Below the pieces are notes generated by a model. The model did not search any database. It saw only the letters and a program-made list of their open reading frames with translations, and had not been told where the DNA came from. A program made the translations under genes and the position numbers. Below are positions 25,101-36,410 of a stretch of 64,000 nucleotides of DNA, in pieces; positions within the stretch are counted from its first letter, which is position 1; the number at the start of each line of letters is the position of its first letter. The stretch covers positions 99,594 through 163,593 of the forward strand of contig OENT01000201.1 of the NCBI GenBank assembly GCA_900239685.1. Direction: 5' to 3'. The DNA comes from Rotaria macrura. Its lineage: Eukaryota > Rotifera > Eurotatoria > Philodinida > Philodinidae.

Positions 25101-27635
25101 ATCAATGGTTTACTGATGAAAGACTTGTACTTGATCAATATCATGAAAATTTATTTTTGGCAACACGAGATTCTCGTATTAAGAAATGTGGTAATCCACG
25201 AGTATGTTGACTTCTTGTTTCCTTTTTCAAATTAATACGTTTTATTCGTCTCGTTGTTACTGTAGTGTGTCAGTTTTTTTGTTCCTAACAATAATAATCG
25301 TATTGTGCGCGTGCAATGTCCTCATTGCCAATTTCAACAATGTCAACAATGCTGTCGTAAAGTACGTTTCAAGAAAGCATGAAATCCCTTTTCCTATTGT
25401 ACTCTTCTCTTTTTCCTAGTGGTTCGATGATCATAACGGAAAGACATGTGATCAGTATGCAGAGTGGTTAGTCGAAAACGATCCTGAAGATCCTGAAGTA
25501 CAACTAATGAAGTACTTGAACACGGCCGGTATGATCTGTCCGAATCCTCTTTGCCAGGCAATTTTTGAATAGTAAGCTATACGCAATGTTTCTCCAGTCT
25601 GTATTGGGATCTAAAGTTTTTCGAAGTAGCTGTGTCACAAATATTTTAGATGCACACCGAAACTCTTTAAAAAAAATTGCAAACTTATTATTCCGACCAA
25701 GACTGGAAACGTATTGAACATTTTTGTTCTAATCCGCTTTTCCGAATGTACACATACTTTGTTGAGGCTAGCCGGAAAACTTCTTCTTGTGCTTTCACAG
25801 ATTAGACTCGCTAGAACAACATTCTATGTCGTAAAGAGGCACAATGCAAATATTGATAATTATTGCACATAAACGCAAATCCTTTCGAATTAATCAAGAG
25901 ATTTCATGTAACAACGAATCTTGTGTCTCGATAAATTATTAGTTAATTGTAAACTAGAGACCACTAAAAGTTCGCTGAAGTCGACACTGTACATCTCAAT
26001 TCGAAAACACATTTATCTGCTATGAGTACTAATGTTTTTCCTTTCTGAGAATTAATGAAAGAAGTTGCTGAAGATTTTGATTAAGGTACAAGTTTTGAAG
26101 ATGCTGCTGCTTTAGTCATGACCATGAAATTTGATTTATTTAACAGTTGTTTGTTCAACAATTTTAGTTAATTTATATCGAGTATTAGTCAGCAGCATTA
26201 CTGCTCAGTAGAAAAACTCGAATTATATCATATTGTGTCAGATAATGAAAGGATTTTTGTGCAAAAAAATCCAAATAATAATTTTTTGAAATCTTCAGGC
26301 TCTACTATGATTTATTTTTTCATCAAAAATAATCTTCTGAATCGAGTCAAATTTTGATTAAAAATCAAATTATCGCCGGTTTAGAAGGAATCAATCGATT
26401 ATAATTTGGACATCGTTGCACAAAAATCGGGTTGCGATCTTACTTTTTTTTCATTGGTTACTAACTAAAAATCGAAACTAAGAGAATCAAAAGAGAATCA
26501 ACAACGAACTATATGTTATTCGAGTTCTCATCTAATTGACACCTCACGTTTTCGATATGTTTCGGCTTGGGTAATTTTCTTCCGATATTTTTCTATCGGA
26601 TCCTTCGATTCTAGTAAGCAAAAATGTAATTATGATATTTAATCATACACGTATGATTTCAACCTATGTGTTGTTTCAATTGAATAATTCTTATTGAAAG
26701 TGTTGATTCTTCAAAGAAATTGAAGAAAATTTTCTATTTTCGAATTACTATTTTTATTCTTATTTTTTTCCGTATGATTAGTAAACCTGGTGGATGTGAA
26801 CATTTTAAATGTAATAAATGTAATACAGATTTTTGTCGAATATGTTCAGAATTTTTCTACGATTCCAAGAAAAATATCGTAAGGATTTTAATTGTAAAAA
26901 GCACATATGTCATAGTTTTTCATCTTGAGATTAGATCTGTCCTCGAACCGATTGTCTAATGAAGAATTCACTTCATGCTCACTGTGCTATGAATTGTTAT
27001 CGAGAAATTCGTGATGCTGACATCAATGAAATTGTCGACTTCCTAAATGTTCGTATTTGTTTCTTTCTTTGAATTGAAACTTTCATTCATATTGATTTTT
27101 TTATGTGAAATTTGTTTTTCAAGAAGCACAAAATTAATGTCACTGAAGAACTTCGACAAAAACCAGTGGCAACTGGTATTGAATGTCCAGTTGAAGATTG
27201 CAAAAATGCACCATCAGTTATATCGGAGAATCGATTCTGCGAGTATGATAGATAGGTTTCTATGTTCTGTATTTGTTTAATACTGCGTTTTATAATATAG
27301 TCGATGCTATAAAGAATTTCTATGTTTATTAGTATGGCGTAATGAAATACAGCCATGGTAGGTAGAACTGAAATCTAAAATATTTACACGTATCTTGTTT
27401 GATCTTTGGCAAGGGAGTTGCATTCTGATAATAGTTTGCGGCAACATCTTTTGAAAGCTGGAGTAAATGCACCAGAAGACGCAACACGAGAAGTTTTGAT
27501 CGATGTATGTTTACAATTTTACAATGGTATTCTTTCTCATTCAAGTTCGTTGATTTGTTTTCTTTATAGTTGGCACAACAAAATTTAACTCAATTTCTCG
27601 GCAAGCCAAAGAAGATACCGAGAATCCGACAGTAA
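19165..27635 (+). CDS. RNF31: HOIP/RNF31 orthologue, RBR-type linear ubiquitin ligase
   Basis: Nineteen exons: 19165-19236, 19300-19419, 19470-19770, 19833-19848, 22082-22109, 22158-22244, 22376-22567, 22630-22776, 22867-22956, 24562-24993, 25097-25201, 25266-25361, 25420-25571, 26782-26878, 26935-27048, 27124-27242, 27301-27357, 27414-27504, 27570-27635. They give 793 residues; every phase fits. Residues about 15-90 resemble a PUB domain (IIKPNSPRASI, ALELLREIGYDKDANGNYVY). Residues 126-148 are hydrophobic. Residues 209-272 sit where HOIP has its UBA. RING1 is 424-476, IBR 526-572 (all ligands), RING2 602-634 with catalytic GGCEH (C618, H620; HOIP C885, H887). The LDD runs to IPRIRQ. HOIP joins the C-terminus of one ubiquitin to Met1 of another, in LUBAC signalling. 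NZF fingers are absent, unlike the 1,072-residue human protein. Confidence 0.93.
20361..21122. repeat. Long inverted repeat (arms about 285 bases) inside HOIP intron 4
   Basis: The left arm (20361-20645) reappears in reverse complement at 20841-21122 with about 85 percent identity by eye, for example CGAATTTCTCAATACAATAC and CCCTTTCGATGCACT-type blocks shared. The spacer is about 195 bases. Open frames on the two arms encode similar peptides (YRKLFPFDALKS in both). The pair lies in the 2.2 kb intron between the 16-base and 28-base exons and may be a mobile element; clear ends were not found. A C-run at about 20231-20243 lies just upstream. Confidence 0.7.
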
Positions 27636-28096
27636 CAATAATCATTATACTAATTTATTTCGGTTTTCACATAGAGACCTATTTCAATCAGTGTGTTAAA
27701 TAAATAGTTTAATCAAGAATTTAAATTTTGTAGGAAGACAATCACTTTCCTATTGTATTTAAGTGAACAGTGAACATGAGTTTTAATTCTTTTTATACAC
27801 GTTTAAGATTCTGATGTATTCTGTAGATTGTATTTCATATTTGTCAACGTGATATAATACTTTCGATTTTATTTTTATCATAGATTACTAACCATAGATT
27901 TGCTTGAATAATAAGAATACATTCGTCTTATAAAATCAAAAAATACATGCACATTGTTATAAGACGATAGTTAGCAAGTGACACAATCGCCGGCGTTAAA
28001 AACAAAAAATAGTGAAGATTGTTTGTATTTATTTCATATTTTTATTTCTATAAAATAGTTTTTTTTATAGAAATCATACAATCGCGGAATACGGTA
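27636..28096. other. 461-base spacer between HOIP and the next gene
   Basis: Holds the HOIP 3' UTR and the 5' region of the downstream gene on the same strand. No further feature seen. Confidence 0.5.
28069..28070 (+). promoter_or_regulatory. Candidate spliced-leader acceptor before the 388-residue gene
   Basis: A long T tract ends in TTTTTTATAG 26 bases before the ATG at 28097, a strong acceptor with no plausible upstream coding exon. Confidence 0.45.
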
Positions 28097-31000
28097 ATGG
28101 CTACTGGTACACATCGTACACTAGTCCCATCCATCGGTAATACTGATAGCGGTCGAAATGGAGACAATCCTGAAGTAATTATGATTAGTGAAGCATCAAT
28201 CCTATACTTCCCAACGTTTATTATTTTATACGGCACGATTATTTTATTTGCCCATCGAAATATCTATCAAAGAAATTTCATCTTTTCATTTCTTTGACAC
28301 TCTTAACGAAGTAGTTTGTTATGAGCAGTATAGGAAGATCCTTAAAAATATTCTTTTAAAAAGTCTTTTTATTGTAGCTGTAATATCTTGCTCTTTATTA
28401 TTTTACCGAGTGGTTGACAGGTTGCAAGGATTTTTATTTTTTGATTCACAACTTGAATAGGGACATTCACATCTTAAATCAGTTTTCGTACATAGAAAAC
28501 TTCCGGTTTTTTGCTTTGATTGAAAGTATATGCACCTTATGTCCATGCAGTTTGTCTTTTCGAAGTTAGTTTATTTGCGTTGATGGACATGACAAAAGAA
28601 CATCTTAAAGCTGCATGCTTTTAGCAATCGATACTCTGTATGCATGTAAATATTGCTAATCTTCATATTTAGTTGAAAGGAATCAAAGTTTGAAGAGTTG
28701 ACTGAATTCCGAATTCGTGTTGTGTAATCTCAATGAAATGCAGGAGATAAATTTCATCTCGATTTTTTTTCCATTGAAGAAACACATACTGTTTTACTCT
28801 ACGAAAAACATTTTTTTAAATAGATTATTCGACACAGATTCCAAGTCTCTTTAGTCTAGTTGCAGAATATCCAGTAAAACCTTTACTGATGACAACTTGA
28901 AGTTTCATGTGGAAAACATGAGTCAATCGAAATTTGATATAAAGTTTAGAACCGGAAATTCCTAGCGTAAACTTTAGAATGCTCCAAAAAGATGTACTTA
29001 GTACAAATCAAATAGTTTTTCGAAAAGAACTCCTACATGGGTTTTCAAATGTAGAATTGCTGCAAACTTGAGCACTGAAACTATTAGTATAGCTTATTCA
29101 TGATATATAGAACAGATTTAAGATAAGATAAGATAATGGCTTCAGATCAGAGCTAGAATAGACTCGAGTCTATTCAGAACGGATGGCAACGGTCGACTAG
29201 AATTGCATCATCAGTAAGAAGGCTACGAAGTGTCATGTCCTTCATAGAACTGTAGTTTCTGTCTTATTTGTTAATATATGAACCTTCACTATTGAGATTC
29301 GATACGAAAATCAGCATCCACGCTCGTTCTTATAGATGAAAATCCATGACGTATAATCCACTGAAGTACAATAACAAAAAAATGGGCTTTTAAGGTTATA
29401 CGTCGTGAGTCACTCAGCTGTTATGTACAATTCGAGTGTATACTCAACAAATACAGGGTGCCCCAAAAGTCCGGGGGAATAAGAAAAGTGAATATTTCCA
29501 CCGCTGTTCCATCAAATGAGCTCATTTTATCCCTGGTGGTGGAGGACTCTTTGAAGTTTTCTTTCATAAGAAAATCATTAGCAAATACTGCTTTGAACTG
29601 TCACTTGTGACTTCAATATCGAAATGCATCCATTTTCGATTTTTCAAAAAATGGTTTCGAGGGAGAATCCCCAAGATGATTAAAAGCTTTTGAGCAATCA
29701 CAAGCTTTTAAGGCAATATTTTCCCCATTGCTAGAGGATCACTGAACTATAATATTCTCCAAAATACTCATCCTTTTGTAGAGTTTTGGCTGAACTATGA
29801 AATTTTTAGCGGATCATCACTTCGATAACCTCGACATTTCAAAAAAAATTATAATTTCGAATTTTGACCTGAAACTTTCCTGAAAGCGAGGTCTCATTCA
29901 CGCTAGCTTCTGTCCCAAATTTCCAGAATTATTGGGCATAGCCTTTCAGAGATATGAACTTTTGAAAACCTAGACGCTTGTCTATCGATATTGAGCAAAA
30001 TTTGACAAATTCATATCTCTGAAAGACTATGTACAATAATTCTCAACTTTTTTACAGAAGCTAGCGTGAACGAGACCTCACTTTGGCCAACGTTTCAACT
30101 GAAAATTAATCATCTTGGGGATTCTCCCTCGAAACCATATTTTGAAAAATCGAAAATGGATGCATTTCGATATTGAAGTCACAAGTGACAGTTCAAAGCA
30201 GTATTTGCTAATGATTTTCTTATGAAAGAAAACTTCAAAGAGTCCTCCACCACCAGGGATAAAATGAGCTCATTTGATGGAACAGCGGTGGAAATATTCA
30301 CTTTTCTTATTCGCCCGGACTTTTTCGCTCACCCTGTAGAACCGCGAGATACGAAGTGATGAATGCTTTTTATTTTATTGTTACTAATTTAAATCAATTG
30401 AAGCCGATCGAACGATATCACTTGTTGGGATACTTATAATGAAGATACTCGCATAGTCAATCTAAACATAGGACATATTAGTGCTAAATTAAAGTTCTCA
30501 CCACGAAACTGACAAACTTTAAATAAAGGCACGCCTTCATTTGCCTAGACATATATATGGAATTATTTTCGATTTCCCCAGTGTGCGTATGTGAGACATT
30601 TCACGAAATCCATGATCCAAACTCTCGAATTTAGATTGTCAGATTTCGTTGAGCTTATATAAGTGCACTATTATACGCTGTATAGAGGTGCAAATTACAC
30701 TATTATAGTCCTTACATATATTGGTTTAATTGTATTTTGTGCTTGAATTTCTTTAAAATGGAATGGTGTTTCGGAAAGAAGTTCACAATCCTTTGTTCAA
30801 ATTTTTAAAAACGTTTGATAGCTTTTTAAAGATTCCTTGATTGTTCTGTTTTTTTCTCGTTTTAATCATGTTTTTCATGCTGATTCAGACTCGAGCAGAT
30901 TACTCAAACATAATTTTATCATCAGATTCGAATTTTAAACGAGCACATGATTCATCAAACGAATACAGAAGCATAAATATTGATATTTCATCAGAAAAGC

Positions 31001-34000
31001 GAACCTTTTTTGTTTTTAATTCCTCCTTATTTATCTAATATGTGTTCAGGATCGAGGCGATTATTCAGATAATCTACAAACTCTAAATGATTATGATCAA
31101 AAAACTATGCGATTGGTAGCTGCACTGAAAGTATTGTTGAACATTTTTGATTTATTTAAGTTTTATTAAGGAGCGCTATATTTTCAGGAAAGGATAACAA
31201 ATCAACAGAATGAAGCTATCAATGAATATTATATTGAACAAGCAGTGTTCACAATCAGACGTAACAATAACGCTCGTGATTTCACTAAGGAAAGATGGAC
31301 AGAGAACCTTCCAGGTGATCTTAAAAGTTGCCCTCCGAGTATTTTACGTCAATCGATGGCCTATGGAAATAGTGTACACGAAGTGAAAGCTGTAATAGAA
31401 CAGAAAATGATGGCAATCCAGCTAAATGCAAAGAATTCACTGGAAAATATTATTGAACCTTTAAAAAAAGTGGTAGACGATGTGAAAAATAATTATTTAA
31501 ATCTATTCGATAACGTTCTTGAATTCAAGGATAATCAAATTGACGTAAGCTTTTGATAAACAATCTCTAGTATGCAGCATCAAGATCAAGCATCTTGTTT
31601 TCTAGTTCAATAGAAGAGCATTAGAAAAGAAAGTGACTCATTTGAAGGCAAAAGTTTTGTTATTGTTAGATAACCGTTTTCCGTTAACTATTACGTGAGA
31701 AAAATATTTTTCTTTGAAGTTGAGTTTTGACAACAGAAAATTTCATATACGTACAATAAAACTTAATGGATTTGCTCAAATAATAATTAAGCCGATTGCT
31801 CATTCATCATAAAGAGTCCAATGATCAGATAGAAAACTTCTATATGAAATCGTACTTATGCCTGACAATTCTGTTGCCTCATTAGGACACTTACTTGTTA
31901 GAAAGCAGTCCATTAGCAGAAGCTTCGGTTCCAAGTTAAGTGCTAGTTTTAGCTGCACTTGCATCTCAATAGTATCTGTAGGCAAAAGCCTCTAGAGTAT
32001 CATAGGAAAACATCCACAGAGGTCTTCTCATTGAACTGTCAGTATTCAATATAAAATATATCAATCAAACAGCAATGAAATTATTCGTAGGATCTCAAGT
32101 GATGCTATCATAGGCAAGCATTTCTCTCTAATCTTAACACAGATAGATTACTGAATATGTGAATGTTCTGTGTTAACTATGGTATCATTCTTCTACAGAG
32201 AAAAAAATCTAAATTGGAATATTTCTTTTCATATAACGTGAGATGTTTAGTTTTTTTCTCAATGGGATAAATTATAAATATCATCAGACGACTGTTTTGA
32301 TAGACTTGACAAATTTTAGATCATGGATTTCAACATTATTATAAAACTCTGAGTTATGTATTTTAATTACAATCGACGAGTGGCTTTGAAGATACAGCAT
32401 AAATGCCCACAGTTTTCGCATTCTTTAGAAGATTAGAATTCATCAGATCTATCATTTTCATTTGTAAACTCTACTGTGTTCGTTTGCAGATCCACCTAGC
32501 AAGTTTTGATAGTGGTGAAGCGTCTAAAACTTTTATTGTTCTACATAATTATTTCGGTTACATAAAAGTACTCGAGACAATTCTCTAGGGAGCTTCAAAA
32601 CTCTTATATTCTATTCAGTTCAAAATTCATTGTTTCCAAAAAAAAGCACAAAGACATTATATCCACACAAGTTTACTTTTGATTTGATCCATGAAAACTT
32701 TACTTTCTTATTCAAATTTCTAACTTCTACCTTGATTAGTCAATAAGTTCTCGCACTTATAAATATGTATTCATCAAAGAAACATTTCGCTAATATTTTA
32801 ACGGTAAAACTTTGAAGTAGTCCTCATGATGTTCAATAGAAAATATTATCCTCTCAATTTGCTTCTAGAAAATCTATTAAAATTCTTGAATTGATATTGA
32901 AATATGCACTGTGGATACTATTTAGCTAAATTTGTAACATTACTGAATACTTACTCACACCCACGTTTCCAACAACTGAATTTCATCTATTTCTACAAAT
33001 ATTCGTGATAATAGTTTTATCTCGTTCATCAGATCTGTAACAGCATCAATATTTTGTTGATTAATGACGGATAATGGGTGCCCATTGAAAAATTCATGAA
33101 CCTAATGAAAAGCTCCATGGTTTGAAAGAACATCTTGTGCATAAACAGAAATTAGCTCATGATAAATTCGTGTAAAAAATAAACGAGTTTTTATATTACA
33201 CTGAATACAATTTTTTGTTGTGATTGAAAAGTAGAATTGATGAAAAGATTCTGTACGACTGGACTCTCGTGAAATTTAGAATCTGCAATGCTATTGCACA
33301 ACGAACGTTCCCGTACTAGGATAAGAGAACAGCACGTACCAACACTACTGAATATGAAAATTTGGATTGCTATTGCAAGAACGTTTTGACTGTCCTATTT
33401 ACATGCATATCTAATTCACCTTTGTTTCTTAGCATGCTGATCGTATGTTTTACAGTGAAGCTTGCCAACGAATAACAGACCTAGAAAATTATACAATAGA
33501 CAATGCTCATGATCAGGTTCAAGCTATTCGCTTGACACGATATGGTTCTGATAATAAAGATGAGATTATTGATCTTATCAAAGATTATCGAACATTTGAC
33601 GATGCATACGCTTATCTACAAAATCTTGCAAGAAAACTAGCTGATCAAGTGAGATATCATCAATTCGTACTGTAGATAATAGTTTACAGTAAGATTCTTT
33701 AGTATAAAGCACAAGCATCAAAAGAATCATATCGAAAATCTGAGCAAAACAATGCATCAACTTTTAGAGACGGCAGTCAAATTGATCGAACTACGTCTAG
33801 CCAGCAACCTTCATCTTCATATTCAAACAACGATGCACAAAATCCTATTACTAATCAGCCATTGCCAAGTAATTAACGTTCACATTTCCCTAATCAGTGA
33901 TATAGTTAAAAATCAAATTTTGATAAAATAGATTCTTCATCGACGGAAACTAGTACAGGAGGAAATACCAGCAGCTATGAAAGACATAATAGCAGAGGTA

Positions 34001-34085
34001 GAAATTGATCATTGTTAATTGACTGCATTTTCGGATTCAATCCATTTTTTTAGATACAAGAGGCCCTGATTCATGGAGAAAATGA
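28097..34085 (+). CDS. Unrecognised 388-residue helical protein downstream of HOIP
   Basis: Nine exons: 28097-28174, 30889-31011, 31050-31130, 31188-31544, 31606-31653, 33433-33648, 33703-33868, 33932-33997, 34054-34085. All phases close on one frame ending in GPDSWRK and TGA, with AATAAA about 35 bases later. The start (MATGTHRTLVPSIGNTDSGR) is polar; residues about 95-300 are charged and probably helical or coiled coil; the tail is Ser/Thr/Asn/Gln rich and disordered. No membrane segment remains once a pyrimidine tract before 30889 is treated as intron rather than as a signal peptide. The first two junctions are the weakest: intron 1 is 2.7 kb and holds a MITE, and intron 2 would be only 38 bases with a GTTTTT donor. 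I do not recognise the family. It lies 461 bases after HOIP on the same strand. Confidence 0.6.
29454..30336. mobile_element. Mariner-type foldback MITE, 883 bases, TA target duplication
   Basis: Begins CAGGGTGCCCCAAAAGTCCG and ends with the inverse CACCCTG, flanked by TA on both sides (29452-29453 and 30337-30338), the signature of Tc1/mariner insertion. The inverted repeats are over 230 bases and nearly identical; an inner pair (GCGAGGTCTCATTCACGCTA and its inverse near 30057-30082) extends the foldback. No transposase is encoded, so it was probably mobilised in trans by a mariner transposase. It sits inside the large first intron of the 388-residue gene. Confidence 0.9.
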
Positions 34086-35360
34086 AACATGCGAAACACA
34101 TTTATCCAAAAATTAATATTTTGAATAAAATATAATTGCTTTACTAGAACTGTTTAATTCTTGCGTAAGAGCACTAATAATGCTAAATCTATAAATAAAA
34201 GATTAATTCTATTATTTTATATTGTGTTTCTTTTTAAAATAAATTCGAATATCTTTTACTTAATCCAGAAAAAGTATCAAAAAAGAAAATTGTTACATCA
34301 ATACATTTAAGTTTGATGAAGAATTCAAGTATTTCGATTGGGACCAATTATTTGGTTGACTGCAATAAAAAATTACTCTGTCTCTCGAGTAAAACAAGAA
34401 GTTTCTGTCGAAACAAAAAAGTTTGTAATCGAATTGACGTGTAACAGTAGAAAAGTAAAGCAGACTTCATGTGATACCACTCGAATCTAAGCAAGAACAA
34501 GAGCAACAACTTCAGTAAAAATTTCTTTTGAAATGTCTTTGTAACATACGTCTGTTCCCATCAGAGATGTAAATATTTCAAAAGAAGACTGATACATCAC
34601 ACCCATACATGCACACTCTTACAACCTAATTCAAATTTCCATCGTTTGTTCGAACAAAACCTAAACGAGGACATTGAATTTATTTCGAAAACCATTTCAA
34701 GTTTTGCATCCTCAAGAGGAACGAAGTTATCAACACTTACCTGAAACCAAATGGATGAATCCCATCTGGTTCTGGGAAACGGAAATATGGACAAAAGAAA
34801 CCTATTTTATTAATTGAGTACTAATTAGGACCTCGAGATTTTCCTAGAAGTGCTTGAAAATCCTACAGAAGAATCCTACAGGCATCCAACACTAAGACTA
34901 CGAGGGTTACTCCATTTCCCAGAATCTGATCAGATTGCATCGGTTTAATAAAAATCCTATAGAATCCTATCGGATCCGATTGCCGGACTCAATCTACTGG
35001 AAAGACTCTGTATGAATAATAAATAAGATTGAACTTCAAATTTCAATCAGAAGTATTTTTCACTAGGAATACTCATTTTAAAGAACGTTTTTTCAGCCAT
35101 ACTGACTTATCATAAGTGGTCAATGTCGTAAACAAACTACTTAATTGATATGATTGAATTTCATACGTACTGTTTATGTGCTATGATTGATTGATTCACA
35201 AAGAAATAAATAAATAAATACTTGAACTTATTAACGAAGTTGTTCGTTTTTAACAAAAACTATTTATTTAGTCAATACTTCATTTACAATTAAACAGATA
35301 AAAACTACGATACGCAACGCAACGCAATCAGATTTTTGTCCTTCAATTCATCAATAATCA
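34086..35360. other. 1.3 kb between convergent genes
   Basis: Contains the 3' ends of the 388-residue gene and of the GPCR, plus an AAATA tandem run near 35203-35220. No gene seen. Confidence 0.5.
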
Positions 35361-36410
35361 TCAGACAATTTTCGTGAGTTGGGATGTATTTCCATAGTTT
35401 GTATTGTTCAGTGATATTTCTATTGGTTCGATTCGATTATTTCGAAAATATCCATACACTAGACGTTTGAAACTTTTTCTCATCTCTCTAGATATGTATA
35501 AATATGTGTAAAATGAACATATAAAATTGAGATGATAAAACACACGAATAATTTGAACAAATAAATGTTCAATGGCCAATTGAACAGCATCTTTGTGATT
35601 TTTACTTGTTGCCTGCGTATAGACACTTTGTAAACCAAATGGTACACCAGAAATGCTAAGAATAATCAATTGAGGAATAAGCATACGACGAACTTGATTT
35701 GTTAGTTGATTATGACGAGTGATAGATCTATTTGATTGAAGATTTAGAATTGTACCACGTGCAAATATACTTATTACCGTAACTGGAAGAATTGTATATG
35801 CTACAGGTGTTAGGAAATAGTCGTTAAATCTTGAAAGAGGACTGTCTATGAAACCACAAACACCGCTAGCATTAGTGACAATAAAAATGATTGGTAAATA
35901 GATGATACCCCAAAATATTAATGTACCAATAATGGCAAATCGAGCGACTCGTATTGAACTCCAACGTTTACGAAAGTGAGCCTCACGACATGTACTAGCA
36001 TATTGATCGAATGAAGCCCAACATGGAAACGAAATAGTTGCTACTGTTGTCGAATAAAATAAGTATCTATGTTCACGACAAACGACATCATTTGTATTGT
36101 ATATGCCTAAACCAAAACCATCGGCAAGTATGCCTTGTAAATAGACAGACGGAAGATGTAAGGCTGTCATGATTGCAGCTGCTAATAGATAATGAATCGT
36201 TGGATTATGTAGAAATAATTTTTGTCGTCTAAATATCATTATAGTTAATACTGCTCCAATAGTACCCATGATGACCATTGGTAGAGCAACAATATAATTG
36301 AGCCAACGAGCAACAGTATTAATTTTTGCTACTGTAGACGACATGTTTGTTGAATGACAAGTTCTACAATGTTGAAATCTGTTATGTTTCTCATACGTCT
36401 GATTTTTCAA
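35361..36410 (-). CDS. Rhodopsin-like (class A) GPCR, single exon
   Basis: An intact 349-residue frame with seven hydrophobic segments, roughly at residues 38-60, 71-93, 113-135, 154-176, 197-216, 242-262 and 287-308. A Cys before TM3 (VVCREHRY) and one in the second extracellular loop (SGVCGF) can form the usual disulfide. The DRY motif at the end of TM3 is replaced by DQY (SFDQYAST), and the TM7 NPxxY motif is altered (FICSFYTYLYIS). Ligand class cannot be read; the pattern resembles the large families of intronless bdelloid GPCRs, many probably chemosensory or peptide receptors. The start could be the ATG at residue 23 (MSSTVAKIN, 36344), which gives a more usual N-terminus. Confidence 0.88.
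   Translation of the reverse strand: MKNQTYEKHNRFQHCRTCHSTNMSSTVAKINTVARWLNYIVALPMVIMGTIGAVLTIMIFRRQKLFLHNPTIHYLLAAAIMTALHLPSVYLQGILADGFGLGIYNTNDVVCREHRYLFYSTTVATISFPCWASFDQYASTCREAHFRKRWSSIRVARFAIIGTLIFWGIIYLPIIFIVTNASGVCGFIDSPLSRFNDYFLTPVAYTILPVTVISIFARGTILNLQSNRSITRHNQLTNQVRRMLIPQLIILSISGVPFGLQSVYTQATSKNHKDAVQLAIEHLFVQIIRVFYHLNFICSFYTYLYISREMRKSFKRLVYGYFRNNRIEPIEISLNNTNYGNTSQLTKIV

Noticed and set aside
30841-31038. Apparent signal peptide at the start of a 65-codon frame
   Set aside because: The hydrophobic codons are a polypyrimidine tract ending in an AG acceptor; no ATG start precedes them and a stop lies just upstream.
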